30,735 nucleotides of DNA from an uncultured Oscillospiraceae bacterium (GCA_910587465.1 CAJUMS010000028.1:1-30735), one strand, 5' to 3'; counted from the first letter of the stretch, positions 23,400 through 30,735 are shown. The notes: generated from the sequence alone by a model not told the origin. A program made the numbers and translations.

Positions 23400-24449
23400 A
23401 TGGAAAACAACGAATACTTCACGGAGAAAATAGCTCCTAAGAAAAACAAGGATAACGCACAGAGTGAGCTTCGTCCCGAAAACCGCCGCCGCGGAAATTA
23501 TCCGCGCAAGCCCAAGTCATCGGCGGAGTTTCCTGCGGAAACTGGCGCCGCGCAGATTTTTCCGTCTGCGGACGAGAACTCGACAAAGGTGGAGATAATC
23601 GGCGTACGCTTCAAGGACGTCGGCAAGATATACTATTTTTCGCCGAACGGCGAAAATTTCAAGCACGGCGACAAAGCGATAGTTGAGACGGCGCGCGGTG
23701 TAGAGTGTGGCGAGATAGTGCTCTCCAACCGCAATATACCCCAGAACAGTCTTGTGTCGCCGCTCAAGAAGATAATCCGCAAAGCCGACGTGAACGATAT
23801 CAAACAGCTTGAGCAGAACCGTGTCAAGGAAAAGGAAATAATGCGGACGTTCTCGGAAAAAATACGCTTTCACAAGCTCGATATGAAGCCTATTGACATC
23901 GACTGCACGTTCGACGGGAGCAAGATATTATTTTACTTCACCTCGGACGGCAGAGTTGATTTCCGTGATCTCGTAAAGGACTTAGCGGCTATCTACCGCA
24001 CCCGTATTGAGCTTCGCCAAATAGGCGTGCGCGATGAGGCGAAAATGCTCGGCGGCTTGGGAATATGCGGCAGACCGTTCTGCTGCTCGTCGTTCCTCGG
24101 CGAGTTCCAGCCTGTGTCGATAAAAATGGCAAAGGAGCAGTCGCTGTCGCTCAACCCGACAAAGATATCGGGTACTTGCGGAAGATTGATGTGCTGTCTG
24201 AAATACGAACAGAACTGCTACGAGGATTTCCTGCGCACCACGCCCAAAGTCGGCGCGTATGTTGAAACTCCCGACGGCAGAGGCTCCGTCGAAGAGGTTA
24301 ATTTGCTGACAGGTATACTAAAGGTCAAGCTCGACAAAAAGCCCGACGTTCCGATAGTCATCAACAAGGAAGAAGTCCGCGTCATCAAGGACGGCAAAAT
24401 ACGCGTAAACAACGACGAGATAAAGGCGCTCAAAAAGCTGGAGGAATAA
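23400..24449 (+). CDS. ricT: RicT/YaaT, PSP1-domain regulatory iron-sulfur protein
   Basis: A 349-residue protein. The first 65 residues are a basic, low-complexity extension. The PSP1 core follows: VGVRF-type strand near 67, YYFSPNG, GECGEIV-like, then FTSDGRVDFRDLVKDLA at 180-196 and RIELRQIGVRDEAK at 202-215. The cysteines Cys223, 228, 229, 260, 265, 266 and 273 (CGRPFCC and CGRLMCCLKYEQNC) match those used by the RicAFT complex for [4Fe-4S] clusters. In Bacillus, RicT with RicA and RicF stimulates RNase Y processing and affects sporulation and competence. RicA/RicF are not in this window. GAGGAG lies just upstream of the ATG. Confidence 0.94.
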   Translation: MENNEYFTEKIAPKKNKDNAQSELRPENRRRGNYPRKPKSSAEFPAETGAAQIFPSADENSTKVEIIGVRFKDVGKIYYFSPNGENFKHGDKAIVETARGVECGEIVLSNRNIPQNSLVSPLKKIIRKADVNDIKQLEQNRVKEKEIMRTFSEKIRFHKLDMKPIDIDCTFDGSKILFYFTSDGRVDFRDLVKDLAAIYRTRIELRQIGVRDEAKMLGGLGICGRPFCCSSFLGEFQPVSIKMAKEQSLSLNPTKISGTCGRLMCCLKYEQNCYEDFLRTTPKVGAYVETPDGRGSVEEVNLLTGILKVKLDKKPDVPIVINKEEVRVIKDGKIRVNNDEIKALKKLEE

Positions 24450-24450
24450 T

Positions 24451-25095
24451 ATGATACTCGACCATATCATATTTCATTACCTCCCGTTTCTTATGCGGTA
24501 TCCGTCGGTGGTCGGCGTGATCGTTTTAGGACTTCCCGTCGTGATCGCCGTGTGTACGGTATATTGGTTCGTTCGCCGCGCGTGGCATAAAAAGCGGCTC
24601 GGCGCAGAATTTGAGGAAACGCGCCGAAAATGCCGCCTTAACGAAATGGTTCGCCTGCTGTTCGTGGCATGGTTCACCATGATGTTTCTGTTGTGCCTTA
24701 CCACCGATATGGGTTCGTTGGTTCGTAATTTCTCCGACCCGCTTATCCTGCTCCCGCCAATTCGGGCGCTCCGCTGTATCACAAGCTTTGATTACAGATT
24801 TACGCTGCTGAAATGTGGCTTTGAACGAGATATGCTGCTGAACACGGTCTTGTTTATACCGCTCGGAGCCGCTCTGCCGATACTTTGGAAAAAAGCTAAC
24901 TTCGGCAGAACGGCACTTGTCGGATTTCTGCTCACGTTCTTCATCGAAATGAGAGCGCAGCCGCTCATGAGCCGCAACCCAAGTCTCGACGACATTATCT
25001 TCAACACCCTCGGCGCTCTTTTCGGCTATCTGCTGTTTATGCTGCTGCGTAAAATATTTCCGAAATTTATAGAGAGCTGTCAAAGGACAATGTAA
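24451..25095 (+). CDS. VanZ-like family membrane protein
   Basis: A 214-residue protein with about five membrane segments. The VanZ-family motif is visible as NTVLFIPLGAALP at about 131-143 and, later, an E...Q-like helix followed by SLDDIIFNTLGALFGYLLF. Between the second and third helices lies a charged loop. VanZ homologs relate to teicoplanin resistance in some hosts but most have unknown envelope roles. The start lies 1 base after the ricT stop, using GGAGG inside ricT. A bidirectional terminator follows. Confidence 0.88.
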   Translation: MILDHIIFHYLPFLMRYPSVVGVIVLGLPVVIAVCTVYWFVRRAWHKKRLGAEFEETRRKCRLNEMVRLLFVAWFTMMFLLCLTTDMGSLVRNFSDPLILLPPIRALRCITSFDYRFTLLKCGFERDMLLNTVLFIPLGAALPILWKKANFGRTALVGFLLTFFIEMRAQPLMSRNPSLDDIIFNTLGALFGYLLFMLLRKIFPKFIESCQRTM

Positions 25096-25102
25096 AATAC
25101 AT

Positions 25103-25139
25103 AAAAAAACCCCGCGCCGATAAAGCGCGGTTTTTTTTT
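25103..25139. terminator. Bidirectional terminator
   Basis: CCGCGC (25112-25117) pairs GCGCGG (25125-25130) around a 7-base loop, flanked by an A-run on the left and nine T's on the right. It serves the VanZ-like gene (plus) and the TM2 gene (minus). The TM2 stop codon lies within its flank (25138-25140). Confidence 0.92.
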
Positions 25140-25683
25140 AAACATAATACGGATTGGGCTTTGTAAGTATGATGATAAGATCGACGAGCCAGCCGATGCC
25201 GAAAAGCCCCCATGTGAAAAGCCACAGTATACCCGTGCCGATCTTCCCCTCGTAAAAGCGGTGAACGCCGAGCCCTCCGAAGAAAAAGCACAGTATAAAC
25301 GCGACCCATTTCTCCTTGGGTTTGCCGCCGACAACGGTCTGATTGACGTTATTGTTGGCGTTGTTGTTATTTATAACGATCTGCTGAGGAGCGGGCGCGC
25401 CCTGGAGCTGCTCGACCTGCCGACCGCAGTGTGTACAGATAACGGCTTCCTTAAGTATCTTTTGTCCGCAGAACTTGCAGAACTTCATTCCGTCGTTCAC
25501 CACTGTCACCTGCGCGTTGTTTACGGGCATGGGGATGTTGTTCGGCTGATATGTTCCCGACAATATCGGCTGTGAGACCTCGTTAGGATTGCCTCCCGGG
25601 TATATCTCCCCCGTAACGGGGTCTGTCCACGGCTGAGGCGCGGTTTTTTTAAGGCTGACCGAAGTGCGGTTTTGATTATCCAT
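25138..25683 (-). CDS. TM2-domain protein with zinc ribbon
   Basis: A 181-residue protein. The start at 25683 has GGAGG upstream. The first 70 residues are polar and Pro/Asn-rich. A zinc ribbon follows, CKFCGQK and CTHCGRQ, at about 70-92. After an Asn-rich linker comes a TM2 domain: KWVAFILCFFFGGLGVHRFY, then GWLVDLIIIL, giving two membrane helices with the DxF-like turn replaced by GVHRFYEGK. TM2 proteins are widespread and without a firmly known function. It is monocistronic, with its own promoter. Confidence 0.92.
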   Translation of the reverse strand: MDNQNRTSVSLKKTAPQPWTDPVTGEIYPGGNPNEVSQPILSGTYQPNNIPMPVNNAQVTVVNDGMKFCKFCGQKILKEAVICTHCGRQVEQLQGAPAPQQIVINNNNANNNVNQTVVGGKPKEKWVAFILCFFFGGLGVHRFYEGKIGTGILWLFTWGLFGIGWLVDLIIILTKPNPYYV

Positions 25684-25718
25684 ATTATCCTCCAAAGTTT
25701 TCAATACTCAATGTAATC

Positions 25719-25747
25719 ATTATATCACAGACTGTCCGAAAAGTAAA
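25719..25747 (-). promoter_or_regulatory. Promoter of the TM2 gene
   Basis: On the minus strand: TTTACT (25742-25747), a 17-base spacer and TATAAT (25719-25724). It starts immediately after the CPBP protease stop, so that gene and this one need not share a transcript. Confidence 0.72.
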
Positions 25748-25754
25748 GTGTTTT

Positions 25755-26858
25755 TTAGTTCCAATTTCCCGTTACCAGCTTAATAAAGAACTTGGGTACC
25801 TCCTGAGTGGCAAAGGTGTCTATGGCAAGTATCAGCATTATGATAACGCTCACGCGGGAGAGGAAGATACCCCAGCGCCTGCCCGTCGATACCTCGTTTT
25901 GCACCTTGGGAACGCGATACTTCTTGATCTTGGTGAACTTATAGATCGCCATAATAACGCCGACTACCAACAGCAGCACTATCAGACCCATCCATACCAT
26001 ATACAGCACGACCGCGGGCGTTACCTCAGCCGCTTCTCCGCTTACCGACGCGAGCAGATATTCATTCACCGACGGCACGGACGAAATCAGTATCAGCATT
26101 CCCGAGATACTGTTGAACATCGCGTGCATAATGGTTGTCGTGACAAGGCTCTGCGTTGAAACGTAGATGTAGCCGAGGAAAATTCCGAGCGCCGCAGCGT
26201 AGAAAAACTGTGCGAAATTCGCGTGGATAATACCGAAAAGCAGCGCCGAAACGAAAATAGCAAAACCGTTTCCATACGGTCTCAGGCTCTCGATTATCAG
26301 TCCCCTGCACCAGAATTCCTCAAAAAGCGGGGCGAATATCGTAAGCTGAATAAACAGCACGACAGCGCTTCCTATATCGGGCGCTGCAAGCGTCTGCTGA
26401 ATACCCGTGAACGAGTTGCCGAGCGCTGTGTCCTTAAACAGCAGACCCAAAAGCTGAGTAAGCAGGTTGCAGGTTATCGCTATTCCGTACCCCGCTGGGA
26501 ACATCGCCATTGCCCTGCCGAAATACCTGGGCTTTGCGTATATCTGTCCCACGCGACCCTTCATCGGACGCTTTAGCAGAAAGATCGCCGCGGTAATGGG
26601 GATAATATATAGGAACACCAGCGACACCGCCGCGTCAATAAGATACGCGACGGTCGGCGTAAGTTCCGTCTCGGACAGATACGGCACAATAAGCGCACTG
26701 ATAATGTTCACAGCGATCCTTGCCGCAAACACAACTATCATCATAACTCCTATCCGAAAGCATATGCTCTTGAACCCCGGCACCAGCGACTGGGTTTCGG
26801 CAGTCTGCGGCTCTTGGTCGACGGTCTGCTCGTTATTTTCAATTATTTCCTCGGACAT
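25755..26858 (-). CDS. CPBP-family intramembrane metalloprotease (Rce1-like)
   Basis: A 367-residue membrane protein starting at 26858, 8 bases after AAAGGA; an ATG at 26867 overlaps that site. The N-terminus is acidic and disordered to about residue 28. About eight membrane helices follow. The three catalytic motifs are intact: Glu180-Glu181 with Arg185 in FEEFWCRG, His212 in FGIIHANF, and His245 with Asn249 in MHAMFN. The family includes Rce1-like proteases and bacteriocin self-immunity proteins. No bacteriocin precursor is visible nearby, so the substrate is open. A promoter with a long dyad lies upstream. Confidence 0.93.
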   Translation of the reverse strand: MSEEIIENNEQTVDQEPQTAETQSLVPGFKSICFRIGVMMIVVFAARIAVNIISALIVPYLSETELTPTVAYLIDAAVSLVFLYIIPITAAIFLLKRPMKGRVGQIYAKPRYFGRAMAMFPAGYGIAITCNLLTQLLGLLFKDTALGNSFTGIQQTLAAPDIGSAVVLFIQLTIFAPLFEEFWCRGLIIESLRPYGNGFAIFVSALLFGIIHANFAQFFYAAALGIFLGYIYVSTQSLVTTTIMHAMFNSISGMLILISSVPSVNEYLLASVSGEAAEVTPAVVLYMVWMGLIVLLLVVGVIMAIYKFTKIKKYRVPKVQNEVSTGRRWGIFLSRVSVIIMLILAIDTFATQEVPKFFIKLVTGNWN

Positions 26859-26886
26859 AAAAAACATCCTTTCCGTTTATATAGTT

Positions 26887-26917
26887 TATATTGTGTATAA
26901 CCTATATATACAATATA
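26887..26917 (-). promoter_or_regulatory. Inverted repeat over the CPBP protease promoter
   Basis: A 13-base arm TATATTGTGTATA (26887-26899) and its near-complement (26905-26917, one mismatch) flank a 5-base centre. The right arm covers the -10 box, so this is better read as a DNA operator than as an RNA hairpin. No regulator gene is adjacent. Confidence 0.6.
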
Positions 26918-26940
26918 GCACAATATTATCCGTTTGTCAA
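26912..26940 (-). promoter_or_regulatory. Promoter of the CPBP protease gene
   Basis: On the minus strand: TTGACA (26935-26940), a 17-base spacer and TATATT (26912-26917). It lies directly after the stop of the kinase-like gene, with no terminator between them. Confidence 0.82.
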
Positions 26941-26959
26941 TAGGGTTTTGAAAAAATAT

Positions 26960-27469
26960 TTACTTTCCCGTCAAGTTATGATACCCGCAAATCTCCTCGA
27001 CCGTATCCTCCGCGGTTTTCCCGTGACAGTCAACGGTGATATCCGCGTATTCATTATACAGCTCCATACGCCGCTTGAACACGTCCTCGATAGTGTCCTC
27101 GGGGCGCTTGGCGATACCGCGCGTTTTAATATTTTTGAGCCGCGCGTTAAGCTCCTCGGTCGGTATCGACAGATAATAAGCGACCCCGTGCTTTTTCAAG
27201 TGGAGCATAGCCTCGCGGCTGTACACCGCGCTGCCTCCCGTCGCTATGACCGCGCCCCCCTCCGCGGAGACGGAGCATATTGCGCGCTCCTCCGCGATAC
27301 AGAAAGCGTCCAACCCGTCACTGTCTATAATATCCTGCAGCAGTCTGCCCGTGTCCTGCTGAATAATAAGATCTGTATCGATAAACGAAAACCCCAGCGT
27401 CTTAGCCAGCAGCACCCCGATAGTGGATTTCCCGACCGCGGGCATTCCGATAAGTACGATATTCTTCAT
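26960..27469 (-). CDS. Shikimate kinase-like P-loop kinase (substrate-site variant)
   Basis: A 169-residue protein with the shikimate kinase fold. GMPAVGKST (8-16) is the Walker A loop. DTD (31-33) is the Asp pair that binds magnesium and shikimate. RRMELYNEYAD near 143 matches the C-terminal R-x-x-x-Y segment. Two conserved positions differ. In the F-R-x-x-E motif that holds the shikimate carboxylate the arginine is Cys57 (FCIAE 56-60), and the GGG loop is GGS (78-80). It may therefore act on another substrate or be a diverged shikimate kinase. No other aromatic-pathway gene is near. Its start overlaps the tsaD stop by one base. Confidence 0.85.
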   Translation of the reverse strand: MKNIVLIGMPAVGKSTIGVLLAKTLGFSFIDTDLIIQQDTGRLLQDIIDSDGLDAFCIAEERAICSVSAEGGAVIATGGSAVYSREAMLHLKKHGVAYYLSIPTEELNARLKNIKTRGIAKRPEDTIEDVFKRRMELYNEYADITVDCHGKTAEDTVEEICGYHNLTGK

Positions 27470-28482
27470 TAAAACTTCACCTTATCCAAGCTCATAGTAG
27501 CGACGGCGTTCAGGCTCTCATCGCCGATATTCCCCGCGAGGAACTCATAATACCCCTGACAGCCTATCATAGCCGCGTTGTCGCCGCACAGCGAGAGCGG
27601 CGGCACATACAGCGTCATTCCGTTCTTTTCCGCGGCGGTCGAGAGCGTTTCGCGCAGTCCGCTGTTAGCGGCTACTCCGCCCGCAAGCGCTATTTTTTTA
27701 TAGCCGAACTCCTGTGCCGCGGCGATAAACTTGTCCGTCAATATATGACCGACGGTGCTCTGAAAGCAAGCCGCGAGACTGTTCACGTCTATCTCCTCAC
27801 CCTTTTGATCGGCGTTGTGAATAAGATTGATAACGGCGGTTTTCAATCCCGAAAAGCTGAAGTCGTAAGGATTTTGAGTTTTCGGTTTCGGCAGACGATA
27901 CTTTGTCAAATCGCCGAGTTTAGAAGCTTTGTCAATAAACACGCCGCCCGGGTACGGAAAGCCCATAGCCCGCGCCGCCTTGTCAAACGCCTCTCCCGCC
28001 GCGTCGTCGACCGTCCTTCCGACCGTCTCAAACTCGGTATAGCTGTTCACACGCACGATATGCGAATGTCCGCCGCTCGCCACAAGGCACATATACGGAG
28101 GCTCAAGCTCCTTGTGCGCGAGGTAATTCGCCGCGATATGCCCGCGGATATGATGCACGGGAATAAGCGGCTTACCAAGCGAATACGCCAGCCCCTTCGC
28201 GAAATTCACGCCTACCAGCAGCGCCCCAATAAGCCCGGGCGCGAATGTCACCGCAACCGCGTCAATATCTTTTGCCGTCAGTCCCGCCTTTTCCAGCGCC
28301 TCGTTTACAACTCCGACAATGCTCTCGCAGTGCCGCCGCGAGGCTATCTCGGGGACTACTCCCCCGTACAGCCTGTGCTCCTCTATCTGCGTCGCAACCA
28401 CGGAGGAAACGATCTCCCGCCCGTCGCGAATGACCGCGGCGGCGGTCTCATCGCAGGAGCTTTCTATACTTAATATCTGCAA
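27469..28482 (-). CDS. tsaD: tRNA N6-adenosine threonylcarbamoyltransferase TsaD
   Basis: A 337-residue protein of standard length. The TTG at 28482 is preferred, since GGGAGAT lies 7 bases upstream and translation then begins QILSIESSCDETAAAV as in the family. The in-frame TTG at 28503 lacks a site. The metal motif HIRGH is at 111-115, SGGHSHIV near 130, and the ATP-binding GGVAANSGLR segment near 260. With TsaB/TsaE it transfers threonylcarbamoyl to A37 of ANN-decoding tRNAs, an essential step. TsaB, TsaE and TsaC are elsewhere. It is coupled to the kinase-like gene downstream. Confidence 0.97.
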   Translation of the reverse strand: MQILSIESSCDETAAAVIRDGREIVSSVVATQIEEHRLYGGVVPEIASRRHCESIVGVVNEALEKAGLTAKDIDAVAVTFAPGLIGALLVGVNFAKGLAYSLGKPLIPVHHIRGHIAANYLAHKELEPPYMCLVASGGHSHIVRVNSYTEFETVGRTVDDAAGEAFDKAARAMGFPYPGGVFIDKASKLGDLTKYRLPKPKTQNPYDFSFSGLKTAVINLIHNADQKGEEIDVNSLAACFQSTVGHILTDKFIAAAQEFGYKKIALAGGVAANSGLRETLSTAAEKNGMTLYVPPLSLCGDNAAMIGCQGYYEFLAGNIGDESLNAVATMSLDKVKF

Positions 28483-28514
28483 AATAGTTATCTCCCGTTT
28501 CAAAAATTATGATG

Positions 28515-29219
28515 TTATTTTACATCCGGCTTTCTGGACGTAATAAACTCGATAGCCCTCTCGATAGAACTGCGCACGTGCTCCATTTCCTCGCTGTGAA
28601 GATTTCGCGCGTTGCGGTAGTCAAAGCTGTCGCAGAATTGCTGAACATCCCCGTTCAGCGACTTGATATAATTCTCGACAAGCGCGTCGGTCGCTTCGAT
28701 AAACGCCTTGTGCTCGCTCCTCGGGAGCATAGTCGGAACGTTCGACATCAGCAGATTATAGTGCGGAATGCAAATATATTCCTGCTGTGAATACAGCTTT
28801 CTGAACTTCGGTTCGTCCTTGAACATCTTGAACACGGTCTCCAGCATATGCTGAACGCCCCAGTCCACCTTGCTGCACACAAAGCAGGTCTCCTCTATCT
28901 CGCTTGCCTTTTTAGCTTTTGCACCCTTGGTAAAGAATATCCCCTTGCGCTCGAAAACCTCCCCGCGCAGTGTCGCGAGGTACGTATTCAGCATAAGCCC
29001 GAGAGACAAACGGTTGTTCTGCTTTAACAGACTGTTGAAGTGATCATGACAGAATCCGAGCTTGTTTGTCTCCTCGCGGACGTCGGGTTCCATCATAGCC
29101 GCGCCCATAATATATTCGCAGATGTGATCCTCCACGGTATTGCGCATAGCGCAGATAGGACAGCCGCATTTCGGCTCAAACACTTCGTTTATCGGGATAG
29201 TAAGTATGCTCTCTCTCAT
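28515..29219 (-). CDS. DUF6062-family cysteine-rich protein
   Basis: A 234-residue soluble protein. Cysteine/histidine groups suggest a metal or Fe-S site: CGCPIC (18-23), FCHDH (56-60), CFVC (112-115) and YICIPHY (148-154). The two CxxC pairs, each followed by a C/H pair, look like an internal duplication. AAAGGA precedes the ATG. The family is common in Clostridia and uncharacterised. It lies 32 bases before tsaD in the same direction, so a shared transcript is likely. No clear promoter is found in the region upstream. Confidence 0.82.
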   Translation of the reverse strand: MRESILTIPINEVFEPKCGCPICAMRNTVEDHICEYIMGAAMMEPDVREETNKLGFCHDHFNSLLKQNNRLSLGLMLNTYLATLRGEVFERKGIFFTKGAKAKKASEIEETCFVCSKVDWGVQHMLETVFKMFKDEPKFRKLYSQQEYICIPHYNLLMSNVPTMLPRSEHKAFIEATDALVENYIKSLNGDVQQFCDSFDYRNARNLHSEEMEHVRSSIERAIEFITSRKPDVK

Positions 29220-29261
29220 TTCGGTTTTCCTTTCGGTAACAATTTTTCCGAGAACGCTCGG

Positions 29262-29316
29262 TTAAGACGGCGCCGTACAAAGCACGAAGTGCGGTCTTTG
29301 TGCGGTGCTGCCTTAA
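29262..29316. repeat. Long imperfect inverted repeat between the DUF6062 gene and ogg
   Basis: The arms 29262-29282 and 29296-29316 pair over 21 positions with one mismatch and three G-T wobbles, around a 13-base loop that itself contains GCAC-GAA-GTGC. A second small hairpin CCGAG-AACG-CTCGG (29249-29262) abuts it. No poly-T tract makes it a normal terminator in either direction. On the minus strand it would lie in the DUF6062 leader. Confidence 0.6.
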
Positions 29317-29354
29317 GATTTTGTGTTGCTTTGCTGAAAAAATTTTCAAAACAC

Positions 29355-29383
29355 TTGAAATCTTATTTATATTGTATTATAAT
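29355..29383 (+). promoter_or_regulatory. Promoter of the ogg gene
   Basis: TTGAAA (29355-29360), a 17-base spacer and TATAAT (29378-29383). The transcription start near 29390 gives a leader of about 25 bases containing AAGGGG. Confidence 0.85.
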
Positions 29384-29415
29384 TAAAATAAATAATCAAG
29401 GGGTTTTTGAAAAAA

Positions 29416-30219
29416 ATGAGCATAAAAGTCAATAATTCCAACTTTAATTTGAAACAGACCTTTCTCTGCGGGCAGTGTTTCCGCTGGAAGGAAACGGAAG
29501 ACGGCGCGTTTTCGGGTATCGCGATGGGCAAGCGCTTAACCCTATCCGAGCAGAACGGCGAAATCGTCATAGACGGCATAACCAAGTCCGAGCTTCCCGA
29601 ATGGAGTGTATACTTCGACTTGGATACGGATTACTACGAGTACATACGCCGCTTTTCCGCCGACAAAACGCTGAAAGCCGCCTGCGAGGTCTCATCGGGA
29701 ATACGTATTCTACGGCAGGAGCCGTTTGAAACGCTGATAAGCTTTATTATTTCCCAGAATAACAATATTCCCCGCATTTCGGGAATAATCGGCAGACTTT
29801 GCGAGAGCTTCGGTGAGAATATAGGCGGCGACTTCGCGTTTCCGACGGCGGAAAAGCTCCGAGGTATCGAACCCGAGGATTTAGCGCCGCTCCGTGCGGG
29901 CTTCCGCGCCAAGTACATAGTCGACGCGGTGAACCGCGTGAACTCGGGCGAGATAAACTTTGACGAGATAGACGATCTCCCGTTGGACAGCGCCCGCGAA
30001 AAGCTCAAGCGGATAGTCGGCGTTGGGGACAAGGTCGCGGACTGCGTTCTGCTGTTCGCGTTCCACAAGCTCGACGCGTTCCCTAAGGACGTGTGGGTAA
30101 AGCGCCTTATGGCGGAATTCTACCCCGACGGACTTCCCGAGTGTACCAAAGGCGCGGAGGGTATAGCCCAGCAGTACCTGTTCGACTATGTAAGAAACAA
30201 CGACGGATTAAAGGTATAG
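29416..30219 (+). CDS. ogg: 8-oxoguanine DNA glycosylase/AP lyase (Ogg, HhH-GPD)
   Basis: A 267-residue protein counted from ATG 29416. TTG 29407 is an alternative: AAGGGG lies 12 bases from the ATG and 3 from the TTG, so the start is ambiguous. The N-terminal OGG domain contains GQCFRW (19-24). The helix-hairpin-helix GPD domain shows SQNNN (113-117), VGVGDKVADC with the catalytic Lys206, and AFPKDVW with catalytic Asp225, matching OGG1. This predicts a bifunctional enzyme that excises 8-oxoguanine and cleaves the strand at the abasic site. It has its own promoter, and the acetyltransferase gene follows 8 bases later. Confidence 0.94.
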   Translation: MSIKVNNSNFNLKQTFLCGQCFRWKETEDGAFSGIAMGKRLTLSEQNGEIVIDGITKSELPEWSVYFDLDTDYYEYIRRFSADKTLKAACEVSSGIRILRQEPFETLISFIISQNNNIPRISGIIGRLCESFGENIGGDFAFPTAEKLRGIEPEDLAPLRAGFRAKYIVDAVNRVNSGEINFDEIDDLPLDSAREKLKRIVGVGDKVADCVLLFAFHKLDAFPKDVWVKRLMAEFYPDGLPECTKGAEGIAQQYLFDYVRNNDGLKV

Positions 30220-30227
30220 GAGGAGCA

Positions 30228-30656
30228 ATGGATATCGTACCGACGAGCGTTTCAGATACGCAGGTTTTGGAGCTTTTCTCCGAGCACGACGACTATATGA
30301 TAGATTTTCTCGGCAATGACAAGAACTGCTATACCCGATACAGCGCCGCCGAAAATATAGAAAAGGTATGGGTCACGTATGAGGAAAATATTCCGATAGG
30401 CTGTATCGCTTACCGAACCAAAACCGACGATACGGGCGAGGTCAAGCGGCTGTTTATCCGCAGCGGTCACCGCGGAAAGGGAATATCCAAAGCCCTGCTC
30501 TCCGAGGTGAAAAACTACGCAAAAGTTCAGGGCTGCACCAAACTGTTCCTTGATACACGGATAACACTCGAACCCGCCGTCTCGTTATATCGCGGCTTCG
30601 GATTTGATATAACATTTCGACAGGGGCTCTATATACAAATGGAAATGAATATATAA
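30228..30656 (+). CDS. GNAT-family N-acetyltransferase
   Basis: A 142-residue protein. The start at 30228 follows AGGAGGAG; upstream open frame overlaps ogg and is not used. Motif A is VKRLFIRSGHRGKGISKALL, with the R-G-x-G-x-S acetyl-CoA loop, and SLYRGFGFD carries the motif B tyrosine. Resembles small PhnO/YjaB-type acetyltransferases. Substrate unknown. Its stop codon lies in a small hairpin. Confidence 0.9.
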   Translation: MDIVPTSVSDTQVLELFSEHDDYMIDFLGNDKNCYTRYSAAENIEKVWVTYEENIPIGCIAYRTKTDDTGEVKRLFIRSGHRGKGISKALLSEVKNYAKVQGCTKLFLDTRITLEPAVSLYRGFGFDITFRQGLYIQMEMNI

Positions 30657-30672
30657 GACGTTTTCGTCTTTT
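30655..30672 (+). terminator. Weak terminator-like hairpin
   Basis: AAGACG (30655-30660) pairs CGTCTT (30665-30670) around TTTT, and TT then A follows. The stem overlaps the acetyltransferase stop codon. The 6-bp stem and short T-run make it only a moderate terminator. Confidence 0.45.
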
Positions 30673-30735
30673 ACAGCTATTGAAACCTGCTAAGAAAAGT
30701 CAATGGGCAAAATAGACAAAAAATGACTTGCATTT

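Noticed and set aside
1..30735. CRISPR arrays, insertion sequences, prophage, tRNA or rRNA genes
   Set aside because: No spaced direct repeats, transposase or integrase motifs, tRNA T-loop patterns or rRNA segments were seen on either strand.

Overview
This window reads as a chromosomal segment of a low-to-mid GC Firmicute of class Clostridia, most likely a gut Oscillospirales/Ruminococcaceae-type anaerobe. The evidence is gene content: RicT/YaaT, the cyclic-di-AMP receptor DarA, a Firmicute delta' subunit, a DUF6062 protein, a FliB-type protein, a YoaP-type acetyltransferase and a 2x[4Fe-4S] ferredoxin. Strong GGAGG-like ribosome binding sites and clear sigma-A promoters with 17-base spacers agree. 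The species cannot be named from sequence alone. I see no phage, insertion sequence, CRISPR array, tRNA or rRNA.

Layout. Bases 1-97 hold the tail of an upstream gene, closed by a terminator. From 255 to 12288 a plus-strand series runs without a convincing internal terminator. It begins with a RING-finger-like membrane protein, a polyprenol-phosphate-type family 2 glycosyltransferase and two tandem paralogous GT-C-like membrane proteins. It continues with a TrkH/KtrB potassium channel subunit, the tRNA and 16S rRNA methyltransferases TrmN6 and RsmI, small and unknown proteins, a nitroreductase, a frameshifted gene and an acetyltransferase. An XRE regulator with membrane segments (12417-13076) has its own promoter and twin operator-like repeats. 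It is followed by a YgjP-like metallopeptidase that appears to start at CTG.

Bases 13778-19326 are on the minus strand: a FliB-like protein with a near-perfect promoter, and an operon thrS - yoaP-like - sseB-like - gtrB-like glycosyltransferase ending in a 12-bp terminator. Divergent from thrS, between 19495 and 19884, lies an apparently noncoding, highly structured transcription unit of about 350 nt with its own consensus promoter and terminator. I cannot assign it to a known RNA class, and it is the best candidate here for something undescribed. A ferredoxin gene (minus) follows.

Bases 20463-25095 (plus) hold a zinc-ribbon membrane protein, darA, holB, a decayed lipoprotein gene, an unknown protein, ricT and a VanZ-like protein. 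Together with trmN6 and rsmI at 7.7-10 kb these are pieces of the ancestral Bacillus-type cluster tmk-darA-yaaR-holB-ricT-yabA-trmN6-yazA-rsmI, here split in two and reordered. Bases 25138-29219 (minus) hold a TM2 protein, a CPBP protease, a shikimate-kinase-like protein lacking a key substrate-binding arginine, tsaD and a DUF6062 protein. The window ends with an 8-oxoguanine DNA glycosylase and a GNAT acetyltransferase on the plus strand.
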